Of a stretch of DNA of 8,576 nucleotides, positions 1 through 6,512 are shown piece by piece. Under the pieces are notes generated by a model. The model made no database searches. It had not been told where the DNA came from and worked only from the letters and a program-made list of their open reading frames with translations. How positions within the stretch are numbered: position 1 is the stretch's first letter; the number at the start of each line of letters is the position of its first letter. Position numbers and translations under genes: made by a program. This stretch comes from DATKDU01 sp035512595 (GTDB lineage: Bacteria > Planctomycetota > Planctomycetia > Pirellulales > Pirellulaceae), in NCBI GenBank assembly GCA_035512595.1, contig DATKDU010000116.1:1-8576 (forward strand). The letters run 5' to 3'.

Positions 1-10
1 GGTCGCCAGG

Positions 11-943
11 CTACTTCTTTGGCTTCACCAGCGACCAGGCCGTCAGCCACTTTTCCCCGTTGCGCTTCATCTGAAAATCCTTCAGCAACCGCTCTTCCAT
101 GTCGGGAAGGTGGCCGGCGCCGTAGAAGACGCCGATCTTCTTCTTGCCGGCCTTGAGCTCGCGGTCCAGGACTTCGAAGGCCTTGCGGTTCCGCTCGGTG
201 ATGATCGTCGAGCCGTTCTCGCCGTTGATGGCGGCCATCTGCCCTTCCATCGAGCCCATCTGCTTGGCGAACTCGACCTTCAGCCGGTGGGTCCGCTCGG
301 CCGGGCTGGCGAACAGGGCCATGAGGATTGCCGCGTCGGAGGTTCCCTGCCCCTGCTGGGCCATGCCTGCTCCCATCAGGCGGAAGAACATCTGCACGAA
401 GCTCTCGCCCCGGTCGGCCATGGTCTTGGCGAATTCCTCGGGGGACATGTCGGCGTGGATCAAGTTCTCCTTGGTGTAGTCGATGCAGTCGAGCTGGTGA
501 TCGAGATCGAGGAGCGACTTGAGCCCGTCCTGCATGGCGCCGATCGGATGGCCGCTGCCGCCGTTTTTGCGGCCTTCCTTGGGAATCCGCGTCCCGGCGG
601 GGGCGACCAGTTCGTAAAGGACCGCGTCGTACGACTCAAACAGCTTGTTGAGCTGGTCGTAATACGCCTTGTCGCCGACGTGGATCGCCCCGATCAGATC
701 GACCTGGACGTCGGGCTTGCTGCCGTCGGCCAGGACGTAATGGACGACGGCGGTGTCCATGGAAAGGGGCTGGCCGCGGTCGTCCTTGCGGACGCGCATG
801 AACTGATCGGCGGCCGGTTTGGGCTTGGCTGGCTTGGTCTTGGCCGGCTTGGCATCCGGCTCGACGGCCTTCTCCTGAGCCATGCTCGCCGGAAGGGACG
901 CACACGTAGCCAGCAGCGCCGCTAGCAGCCAGTTCCGCATCAT
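11..943 (-). CDS. Exported TraB/GumN (Tiki-like) family protein
   Basis: A 310-residue protein beginning MMRNWLLAALLATCASL, a typical Sec signal peptide with likely cleavage after SMA near residue 22, followed by a Lys/Pro/Ala-rich linker (about residues 24-45). The body carries the two GX2H motifs of the TraB/PrgY/GumN/Tiki superfamily: GAIHVGD at about 85-91 and GAGH at about 275-278, with a conserved Glu in the LYELVAP segment (about 111). In characterised Tiki proteins these residues form a metal-dependent peptidase-like site; activity here is inferred. The start at 943 was chosen because AGGAG lies 8 nt upstream and the signal peptide begins there; an ATG at 949 is too close to that ribosome site, and the frame stays open to 1018 without signal-like sequence. 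The gene is divergent from the barrel gene at 1370 and its end is complete (TAG at 11-13). The substrate is unknown. Confidence 0.85.
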   Translation of the reverse strand: MMRNWLLAALLATCASLPASMAQEKAVEPDAKPAKTKPAKPKPAADQFMRVRKDDRGQPLSMDTAVVHYVLADGSKPDVQVDLIGAIHVGDKAYYDQLNKLFESYDAVLYELVAPAGTRIPKEGRKNGGSGHPIGAMQDGLKSLLDLDHQLDCIDYTKENLIHADMSPEEFAKTMADRGESFVQMFFRLMGAGMAQQGQGTSDAAILMALFASPAERTHRLKVEFAKQMGSMEGQMAAINGENGSTIITERNRKAFEVLDRELKAGKKKIGVFYGAGHLPDMEERLLKDFQMKRNGEKWLTAWSLVKPKK

Positions 944-951
944 AACCATTG

Positions 952-956
952 CTCCT
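952..956 (-). promoter_or_regulatory. Ribosome binding site of the TraB-like gene
   Basis: AGGAG on the minus strand. It is 2 nt from the ATG at 949 but 8 nt from the ATG at 943, which favours the 943 start among three clustered ATG codons (949, 943, 940). Confidence 0.6.
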
Positions 957-1020
957 GAGGAAGACCCGTCTGGGAATTCTCCGAAGTATACGGCGTGGCG
1001 CGAGTTGCGGCAATTCACGG

Positions 1021-1076
1021 GTGAGGGTTCAGGGTTCAGGGTTCAGGGTTTGGAGGTCGGAGGTCGGAGGTCGGAA
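1021..1076 (+). repeat. Plus-strand heptanucleotide array, gap 1 left arm
   Basis: Eight consecutive 7-nt units in uninterrupted register: GTGAGGG, TTCAGGG three times (1028-1048), TTTGGAG, GTCGGAG twice (1056-1069) and GTCGGAA. All vary around NNCRGRG. The four GGG tracts at 1025, 1032, 1039 and 1046 are each separated by 4 nt. Positions 1024-1048 can pair perfectly (25 bp) with 1138-1162 of the facing array. The run starts downstream of any plausible promoter of the barrel gene and upstream of the TraB-like start, so it lies in a divergent intergenic region. Confidence 0.9.
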
Positions 1077-1095
1077 ACGGCAGCGGAGAGTTCCA

Positions 1096-1189
1096 AACAA
1101 TGCAAAATGTCCAATGCAAAGTGCAAAAGTCAAAATTCCCTGAACCCTGAACCCTGAACCCTGAACCCTGAACCCCGAACCCCGAACCC
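1096..1189 (-). repeat. Minus-strand heptanucleotide array, gap 1 right arm
   Basis: Read on the minus strand from 1189: two units with TTCGGGG, then five of TTCAGGG (plus-strand TGAACCC at 1141-1175, CGAACCC at 1176-1189). The 7-nt register then continues without a break into AT-rich words: AATTTTG, ACTTTTG, CACTTTG, CATTGGA, CATTTTG and CATTGTT, down to 1096. The GC-rich part is the reverse complement of the array at 1021-1048. The rest of the gap, 1190-1350, holds no gene or clear promoter that I can support. Confidence 0.85.
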
Positions 1190-1351
1190 TCCGCTAGCAG
1201 CCCACCGCGCCGTTAGAACTGGAAATCTCGGAATTGCTTGCCTTTCTTACTCAACTTGAACGACAGGCATACCCGATAAATCCGTCACAAGCGGAAAGAG
1301 GATTTCCGCCCGCCGTTCCCCCCTGGGATGACACGGCGTAACGCCTGCACA

Positions 1352-1367
1352 GTTCAAGGTGCTGAAC
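1352..1367 (+). promoter_or_regulatory. Ribosome binding site in a small hairpin before the barrel gene
   Basis: AAGGTG at 1356-1361 is 8 nt before the ATG at 1370 and supports that start over the in-frame ATG at 1328. GTTCA (1352-1356) and TGAAC (1363-1367) can form a 5-bp stem with AGGTGC in the loop. The stem is short and GTTCA/TGAAC resembles the repeat words nearby, so a regulatory role is speculative. Confidence 0.4.
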
Positions 1368-1369
1368 CC

Positions 1370-2587
1370 ATGTCGCTGACCAGACCGCATTCGTGGTTGG
1401 CCGCTTTGCTGGCGGCCGTGTCTCTGACCGCTACGGCCCAGGCCCAGGATTTCGCCAATCAATACCGGGAACTCCCCGCCACGTCACCGGAATTCCACAA
1501 CCGCCTCAATCCGTTCATCGAGTTCGACGAATTCGATCCGGATTTGCAGTTTTTTGCACCGGCGGAAGTGACCGACTTCGGCGGCGGCGAGCCCCCCAAT
1601 ACGGGCTTCTACGTCACCTACGACCGGATGTACATCAACGCCAGCCGGCCCGAAGGGGATCCGTCCTTTGACGACGTCGGCGACGGCGACTTCGGCTGGG
1701 GCAACCGCTGGGACGTCGGCTACATGACCGCCGACCACGTCGGCTGGGGCGCATCGATCTGGCATCTGAACGGCCCCAACGAGCTGCTGTCGGTGTGGCA
1801 GGAGAGGCTGGGCCGGTTCAACGAAGACGATTTTCCGTTGGGGAGCGGCGAGGAGCCGGTGCTCAACAATCGCAACGACGGCTCGCAATTGGCGCGGGTC
1901 TACCTCGTGGCCGACTCGCTCAACGTGATCAAGGTTACCAACTTCGAGCTCAATCGCACCTGGCGCCGCAAGCAGTTTCACAACGGAGCGGTGCTGGAGC
2001 CGTTCATTGGCCTGCGGTACATGCTGATCAGGGACTTTGGCCGGGCTGACAACTACCACCGCTACGACGAAGATGCCGTTGGCAATCCCATCATCGGCCC
2101 CGAGATCTTCGAGGGGCCGTGGGAACAATACCAGACCCATCGGAACGTGTTTGAAAACAGCATGCTCGGCGGCCAACTGGGATTGCGGCTGTTCAAGCAA
2201 TCGGGGCACTGGCTCCTGTCCGGCGAGTTCCGGGCGATCGCCCTGCAAAACTGGCAGTTCCTGGCGCGGCACCGGGATACCACGCTGACTCGCGTGGACG
2301 ACTTCAACACCGGGGGGCTGCCGGAAATCATCATCGAGGAGCGCTTCTTGCAATCGACCGATTTCTCGGAATTCGTCTGGGGCGGCGAGATTCGCGGCGA
2401 GGCAGCCTACGAGCTGACCCGCGACATTTCGCTCCGCTTCGGCTTTTTCATGATGAACCTCGGCCAAGGAATTGGCCGCAGCAATGTCATCCGTCCCTTC
2501 CCGTTTGCCGACACGGCGCTGGTGGCCAAGAACGAACAGGACCTGTTCCTGGGGGGCCTGACCTTCGGCTTCACGGTCAATCGGTAA
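1370..2587 (+). CDS. Probable outer-membrane beta-barrel protein (planctomycete BBP7/DUF1551-like)
   Basis: A 405-residue protein with a clear Sec signal peptide (MSLTRPHSWLAALLAAVSL, cleavage AQA before QD at about residue 25). The mature part has no transmembrane helices. It has many alternating aromatic/polar stretches typical of beta strands (for example GFYVTYDRMYINASRPEG, WDVGYMTADHVGWGASIW, FIGLRYMLIRDFGR, HWLLSGEFRAIALQNWQF, ISLRFGFFMMNLGQGIGR) and ends FLGGLTFGFTVNR, strand-like to the C-terminus. The repeated mentions of inner radius-like aromatic girdles and acidic loops fit planctomycete barrel proteins annotated BBP7/DUF1551, though family membership rests on overall resemblance, not a diagnostic motif. 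The start is fixed by AAGGTG 8 nt upstream and by the signal peptide. It is single, convergent with tadC, and divergent from the TraB-like gene. An alternative is an unrelated secreted beta-rich protein. Confidence 0.85.
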   Translation: MSLTRPHSWLAALLAAVSLTATAQAQDFANQYRELPATSPEFHNRLNPFIEFDEFDPDLQFFAPAEVTDFGGGEPPNTGFYVTYDRMYINASRPEGDPSFDDVGDGDFGWGNRWDVGYMTADHVGWGASIWHLNGPNELLSVWQERLGRFNEDDFPLGSGEEPVLNNRNDGSQLARVYLVADSLNVIKVTNFELNRTWRRKQFHNGAVLEPFIGLRYMLIRDFGRADNYHRYDEDAVGNPIIGPEIFEGPWEQYQTHRNVFENSMLGGQLGLRLFKQSGHWLLSGEFRAIALQNWQFLARHRDTTLTRVDDFNTGGLPEIIIEERFLQSTDFSEFVWGGEIRGEAAYELTRDISLRFGFFMMNLGQGIGRSNVIRPFPFADTALVAKNEQDLFLGGLTFGFTVNR

Positions 2588-2609
2588 GGATCGGACGTTT
2601 CCTGCCTCG

Positions 2610-2756
2610 CTCCCTCTCTTGCTCTTACTCCTGCTCTTAATCGACTTCCTAATCTTCATCTTCATCTTGCTCTTGCTCCCTGCCGCGATTCTCGGCGGAG
2701 CACGGAGAGGGAGAAAGATTAAGATTAGGAATGGGATTACGAGTAAGAGTAAGACC
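2610..2756. repeat. Degenerate hexanucleotide inverted array between convergent genes
   Basis: Left arm 2610-2681: twelve pyrimidine-rich 6-nt units in register, including CTCCCT, CTCTTG, CTCTTA, CTCCTG, ATCGAC, TTCCTA, ATCTTC and ATCTTG. Right arm 2709-2756: purine-rich 6-nt units GGGAGA, AAGATT twice, AGGAAT, GGGATT, ACGAGT, AAGAGT and AAGACC. The right arm reverse-complements to a sequence similar to the left arm (shared TTCCTAATCTT and CTCTTACTC cores), so the whole is an imperfect inverted repeat around a GC-rich centre at 2682-2708. Translating the left arm gives a run of Leu/Ile/Phe that mimics a membrane segment but is just the repeat. Confidence 0.8.
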
Positions 2757-2762
2757 TCTTAT

Positions 2763-2787
2763 GATCGGATGTATCCTACATCCGATC
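2763..2787. terminator. Perfect 11-bp hairpin between convergent genes
   Basis: GATCGGATGTA (2763-2773), a 3-nt loop TCC, and TACATCCGATC (2777-2787) form a perfect 11-bp stem. It lies 176 bp after the barrel stop and 31 bp after the tadC stop (minus strand), where a bidirectional terminator would be expected. Neither side is followed by a T-tract, so it is not a canonical intrinsic terminator; it may instead be a dispersed palindromic repeat or an mRNA 3'-end stabiliser. Confidence 0.45.
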
Positions 2788-2818
2788 GTACTCTGGCGGC
2801 TGTGGCGACCGACTTCGA

Positions 2819-3793
2819 TTACCGTCCGCCCCCCATCACCGGCAACATCTCGCGGACCATGGTGATCGCGGCCGGGCCGACGAGCACCACGAAGATGCCG
2901 GGAAAGATGAACAGCACCAGCGGGAAGATCAGCTTGACCGCGGTCTTGGCGGCTTTTTCTTCGGCGATCTGCTTGCGGCGGGTGCGCATCGAGTCGCTCT
3001 GCACGCGGAGGGCCTGGGCGATCGACGAGCCGAACTTGTCGGCCTGAATGAGGATCGAGGCCAGCGCCCTGAGCTCATCGACGCCGCTGCGAATGCCCAG
3101 CTCCTGGAGCACCTGCGTGCGGCCGCGCCCCATTTGCAACTGCATGTTGGCGATGCCGAACTCTTCCGAGATGACGCGGAAGCTTTTCCGCATTTCTTCG
3201 GCGACTTTCCGCATGGCCTGGTCCAGGCCCAGCCCGGCCTCAACGCACACGACCATCAAGTCCAGGCAGTCCGGCAGGCCGAGGAAGATCTGCTCCTTGC
3301 GCTTCCTGGCCATCCACCACAGGATGATCGTCGGCGTGTAGAACAGCGTGCCGGCCGTGATCACCGTCTTGATGACGGCGGCCATGTTCGCTCCGCCGGT
3401 GAACAGGCCGACACCGGCTCCCAGGAACAGGCCGGCCACGCCGCCGATGACGCGGAGGGCGATATAGACCGACGGGGCGTTATCGCTGCGAAAGCCGGCG
3501 TACGACAGCTCCAGCTTGAGCCGGCTGTGCTCCTGTTCGTTCTTGGGCTGGAACTTGGACAGGGCGGGCGCGGCCGATGCCAGCAATTTGGACATCGACA
3601 GCCCCCTCTGCTCCTCGCGCCGCTTGCGGGCGGCCGGATCGCGGAAGTCCTCCAGCCGCTCTTCCGCCCGCGAGCGATTTCCCAGGAGGTACTCGACTGC
3701 CAGCCAGGCGATGGCGGCAATCGCCAGGAAGACGGCGCCGTAAACGACCCAGGGGCTGACGCCAAAGGCACTGAATTGAGCAAGCAGGGACAT
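2819..3793 (-). CDS. tadC: Tad pilus inner-membrane platform protein TadC
   Basis: A 324-residue type II secretion F-domain protein, the TadC partner of the Tad/Flp pilus assembly platform. Predicted membrane segments lie at about 13-37, 112-133, 140-161 and 286-310. The F domain spans about 173-304, beginning LPDCLDLMVVCVEAGLGLDQ, the usual TadC signature, and ending in the hydrophobic LIFPLVLFIFPGIFVVLVGP segment. Length and topology are normal for TadC. The ATG at 3793 is 3 bp after the tadB stop (TAA CCC ATG), with AAGGTG inside the end of tadB 6 nt upstream, so the two are almost certainly co-transcribed and translationally linked. It is the last gene of the unit; the next gene is convergent. 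TadC is expected to act with TadB as a heteromeric platform driven by TadA. Confidence 0.93.
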   Translation of the reverse strand: MSLLAQFSAFGVSPWVVYGAVFLAIAAIAWLAVEYLLGNRSRAEERLEDFRDPAARKRREEQRGLSMSKLLASAAPALSKFQPKNEQEHSRLKLELSYAGFRSDNAPSVYIALRVIGGVAGLFLGAGVGLFTGGANMAAVIKTVITAGTLFYTPTIILWWMARKRKEQIFLGLPDCLDLMVVCVEAGLGLDQAMRKVAEEMRKSFRVISEEFGIANMQLQMGRGRTQVLQELGIRSGVDELRALASILIQADKFGSSIAQALRVQSDSMRTRRKQIAEEKAAKTAVKLIFPLVLFIFPGIFVVLVGPAAITMVREMLPVMGGGR

Positions 3794-3796
3794 GGG

Positions 3797-4750
3797 TTAC
3801 ACCTTGATGTTGACGATCTTGCGGATCACCCACGCGCCCAGCACCTGCATGATAATGCCGCCGGCGAGCATCTGGTGACCCATGGGATCGGTGAACAACT
3901 GCATCATATACGTGGGGTTGAGGAACATCATCGTCACGGCCAGCACGGGGGGCAGGGCCAGGAGCACCACGCCCGACAGGCGGCCTTCGCCCGTGAGGGC
4001 CTGGATTTGACCGTAGATCTTGAACCGCTCGCGAATCAGGTGGCCGATCTTGTCGAGAATCTCGGCCAGATCGCCGCCCGTTTGCCGCTGCAAGATCACC
4101 GCCGTGGCGAAGAACCGCAGGTCGAGGTTGGGAATTCGCTCCGTGATTTCCTCGATCGCTTCATCGAGCGGCTGACCGAGGTTCTGAGCTTCGTAGGCCC
4201 GGCCGAACTCCACTCCGATCGGCGGCAACATTTCATCCGCGACCAGTTTGAATCCCGAGGCCAGCGAGTGGCCGGCCCGCAGTGCGCGGGAGATCAAGTC
4301 GAGCGCGTCCGGCAGTTGTTTGGCAAAGGCCGCCAGACGCCGCTTCCGCTGCCAGTAAAACCAGACGAACGGGAGCAGGCCCAGCACGGAGCCGAGCGGT
4401 GCGAGCCACATCGGCACCTGCAGGACCGGCAGGATGAACACGCCGAAGCCGGCCAGGCCGAGCGAGCAGAGGATGAATCGGCTGGGAGACAGCGGGCAAT
4501 CGGCCTGCCGCAGGAAGGCTCGCAGGTCGAAGAAGCGGTGGAAAATGTCTTCCAGCACGCTGGGCCCCGATTCGAGCCCGTCCAGCAGGCTGGCTTCCTG
4601 CTTCTTCGCCTTGGCGCCGGTCGCCGTGAACATGTCCAGGCGGTCTTCGAGCGCCGGATCGGCCGACGAACGCATCATGAACGAGGCCACCCCGCCCACG
4701 AGGCAAGCCACGCCGATGAAACAGGAAACGATGATCAGTATGGTGCCCAT
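3797..4750 (-). CDS. tadB: Tad pilus inner-membrane platform protein TadB
   Basis: A 317-residue type II secretion F-domain protein. The N-terminal membrane segment is at about 4-24, two more at about 92-110 and 113-133, and C-terminal ones at about 258-276 and 292-311. The F domain (about 146-272) begins LPDALDLISRALRAGHSL, a diagnostic TadB stretch, and includes QRQTGGDLAEILDKIGHLIRE. It pairs with TadC to form the membrane platform for Flp pilus extension or retraction. The ATG at 4750 begins directly with the membrane segment; only a weak purine stretch (GGCAG) lies upstream, so initiation looks weaker than for tadA or tadC. A 181-bp repeat-filled spacer separates it from tadA, which is unusual because tadA-tadB-tadC are normally tightly packed. 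Confidence 0.93.
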   Translation of the reverse strand: MGTILIIVSCFIGVACLVGGVASFMMRSSADPALEDRLDMFTATGAKAKKQEASLLDGLESGPSVLEDIFHRFFDLRAFLRQADCPLSPSRFILCSLGLAGFGVFILPVLQVPMWLAPLGSVLGLLPFVWFYWQRKRRLAAFAKQLPDALDLISRALRAGHSLASGFKLVADEMLPPIGVEFGRAYEAQNLGQPLDEAIEEITERIPNLDLRFFATAVILQRQTGGDLAEILDKIGHLIRERFKIYGQIQALTGEGRLSGVVLLALPPVLAVTMMFLNPTYMMQLFTDPMGHQMLAGGIIMQVLGAWVIRKIVNIKV

Positions 4751-4778
4751 GTTTAATCTGCCGAAAGTGGACGATCGG

Positions 4779-4841
4779 GGCAGGGGTCAGGGTTCAGGGT
4801 TCAGGGGTCAGGGTTCGGGGTTCAGGGTTCAGGGGTCAGAA
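4779..4841 (+). repeat. Plus-strand heptanucleotide array, tadA-tadB spacer
   Basis: Nine 7-nt units in register: GGCAGGG, GTCAGGG, TTCAGGG twice, GTCAGGG, TTCGGGG, TTCAGGG twice and GTCAGAA. The main word is identical to that in the gap at 1028-1048. It is antisense to the tad transcript. Units at 4783-4810 can pair with the facing array at 4902-4929 over 28 nt with two mismatches. Confidence 0.9.
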
Positions 4842-4870
4842 AGGTTGCCAAATTTCTCGATACGAATTCC

Positions 4871-4929
4871 TTCTGCTCTCTGCTCTCTGACCTCTGATTC
4901 CTGAACCCTGAACCCTGAACCCTGAACCC
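4871..4929 (-). repeat. Minus-strand heptanucleotide array directly after the tadA stop
   Basis: Read on the minus strand from 4929: GGG, then TTCAGGG three times, TTCAGGA, ATCAGAG, GTCAGAG, AGCAGAG and AGCAGAA, seven full units with no register slip and an invariant CAG at positions 3-5. It begins 2 nt after the tadA TGA. In the tad mRNA the array would be the 5' arm of a long stem with 4783-4810, leaving about 90 nt of loop. The unique part of the spacer (4842-4870) holds nothing I can identify. Confidence 0.9.
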
Positions 4930-4931
4930 TC

Positions 4932-6257
4932 TCAATCCGTTAGCATCACTCGCTGCTTGAACGCGCTGGCCGGCAGACGCACGCCTGCCGATTCCAGTTT
5001 GTTCATAAAGGTGGGACGAATGCCCGTCGATTCAAAGTGCCCGCGAGCCCGGCCCGTCTCGTCGATGCCGGTCTGCTGGTAGCGGTAAATGTCTTGCATC
5101 ACGACCGTGTCCTGCTCCATGCCGACCACTTCCGTGATGTGCGTCACCCGGCGAATGCCGCCTTGCAGACGGCTGGCCTGGATGATCAGGTTGACGGCGC
5201 TGGCGACTTGCTGGCGCATGGCTTTCATGGGGAGCTCGAAGCCCGACATCAAAATCATCGTCTCGAGCCGCGCCAGACCGTCGCGGGGCGTATTGGCGTG
5301 GATCGTCGTCAGCGAGCCGTCGTGACCCGTGTTCATGGCCTGGAGCATGTCCAGCGTCTCCGGACCGCGGCATTCGCCGATGATGATCCGTTCGGGACGC
5401 ATACGCAGGGCGTTTTTCACCAGGTCGGTGGCGGTCACGGCCCCTTTGCCTTCGATGTTCGGCGGCCGCGTTTCCAGCCGCACGACGTGATCCTGCTGGA
5501 GCTGAAGCTCTGCCGCGTCCTCGATCGTCACGATCCGCTGATCGTTGGGGATGAAGCTCGACAGGGTGTTGAGGAGCGTCGTTTTGCCGGAGCCGGTGCC
5601 CCCGGAGATGATCATGTTCAGGCGGGCTTTGATGGCCCCTTCCAGGAGCATGACCATCTCGGGGGTGAAAGCCTTGAAATTCAAAAGGTCTTCGAGCTTG
5701 AGCGGATGCGAGCCGAAGCGGCGAATGGAGACCGCGGCGCCGTCGAGGGCCAGCGGCGGAATGATGGCGTTGACGCGGGAGCCGTCGGGGAGGCGGGCGT
5801 CCACCATCGGGCAGACTTCGTCCACGCGGCGGCCGACTTTGGAGACGATGCGGTCGATGATTTGCAAGAGGTGGCCGTTGTCGCGAAACTCGACCGGCGT
5901 CTTTTCCAGCTTGCCGCGGCGTTCCACGTAGATGTTCTTGGGGCCGTTGATGAGGATATCGCTGATCGTATGGTCCTTGAGGAGCATCTCGAGCGGCCCG
6001 AGGCCGAACGTTTCGTCGAGGACCTCTTCGATCAGCCGCTCGCGCTCGCCGCGGTTGAGGAAGGTTTCTTCCGTATCGCACAGGTGTTCGACGACCAGGC
6101 GGATCTCGCGGCGGAGAACGTCCCCCTGCAGCTCGCCGACCCGATTGAGGTCGAGCTTATCGACGAGCTTGCTGTGGATCCGCCGCTTGAGCTGATCGAA
6201 TTCCTCGGCTTTGGCCGAATCGGCGGAGCGGGCCGCGGTTTGCTGAACTTGTTTCAT
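4932..6257 (-). CDS. tadA: Tad pilus assembly ATPase TadA/CpaF
   Basis: A 441-residue type II/IV secretion ATPase of the CpaF/TadA class, the cytoplasmic hexameric motor for Flp pilus assembly. Visible motifs: Walker A GGTGSGKTT at 219-227, Asp box TIEDAAEL at 244-251, Walker B-like IIIGECRGPE at 291-300 and His box GHDGSLTTIHAN at 311-322, all intact. The N-terminal domain has the family stretches ETFGLGPLE (about 82-90), ISDILINGP (98-106) and VDARLPDGSRVNAIIPP (152-168). The start at 6257 was chosen because GAGGAA lies 9 nt upstream and the reading frame beyond it (to 6392) encodes low-quality sequence. Length is normal for CpaF. tadB and tadC follow on the same strand; tadZ/cpaE, normally just upstream, is absent here. 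Confidence 0.95.
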   Translation of the reverse strand: MKQVQQTAARSADSAKAEEFDQLKRRIHSKLVDKLDLNRVGELQGDVLRREIRLVVEHLCDTEETFLNRGERERLIEEVLDETFGLGPLEMLLKDHTISDILINGPKNIYVERRGKLEKTPVEFRDNGHLLQIIDRIVSKVGRRVDEVCPMVDARLPDGSRVNAIIPPLALDGAAVSIRRFGSHPLKLEDLLNFKAFTPEMVMLLEGAIKARLNMIISGGTGSGKTTLLNTLSSFIPNDQRIVTIEDAAELQLQQDHVVRLETRPPNIEGKGAVTATDLVKNALRMRPERIIIGECRGPETLDMLQAMNTGHDGSLTTIHANTPRDGLARLETMILMSGFELPMKAMRQQVASAVNLIIQASRLQGGIRRVTHITEVVGMEQDTVVMQDIYRYQQTGIDETGRARGHFESTGIRPTFMNKLESAGVRLPASAFKQRVMLTD

Positions 6258-6512
6258 CTTCGTCAATTCCTCAATGGCAGGGTCGCGTGCTCGTTGGAGG
6301 GGGCGACAAGTGCCAAGAGCGAGTCCCCAGGACCCTCCCCGTGTTGACACGAACGCGCCGTGGGGCCGCCAGGATGCTGCCCGACAAACCATAGCTCACT
6401 CGTTGCCAAAGGGCGTCAAAGCTTGCCACAGCGGCAGCCCTTTCCGGGCCGGTGATGCGGGATAAGACGGATGCATCGGCATTAACGTCCGACGGGTTTT
6501 CCAACCTGTCCT
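6258..6512. other. Intergenic region upstream of tadA, no gene seen
   Basis: The 434-bp gap from 6258 to 6691 contains only the tadA ribosome site GAGGAA (6267-6272, minus), the repeats listed separately, and short open frames on the minus strand (6271-6600 and 6396-6614) lacking ribosome sites and running through the repeats. The tadA promoter must lie here, but I cannot point to convincing -35/-10 elements. Confidence 0.5.

Noticed and set aside
1025..1189. CRISPR-like array
   Set aside because: Units are 7 nt and contiguous, without unique spacers, and no cas gene is in the window.
1256..1281. Promoter-like TTGAAC ... GATAAA before the barrel gene
   Set aside because: Spacing is only 13 nt and the -10 match is 4 of 6; too weak to annotate.
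2619..3047. Plus-strand frame starting with a Leu/Ile/Phe-rich membrane-like segment
   Set aside because: The hydrophobic run is a translation of the 6-nt repeat, and the rest lies antisense to tadC.
3134..4756. Long plus-strand open frame of 540 codons
   Set aside because: It is antisense to tadB and tadC, has no domain resemblance, and is His/Gln/Arg-rich as expected for the shadow of GC-rich genes.
5037..6347. Long plus-strand open frame of 436 codons
   Set aside because: Antisense shadow of tadA, which has all its ATPase motifs.
6344..6349. TTGACA box upstream of tadA
   Set aside because: It lies on the plus strand, the wrong direction for tadA, with no plus-strand gene downstream.
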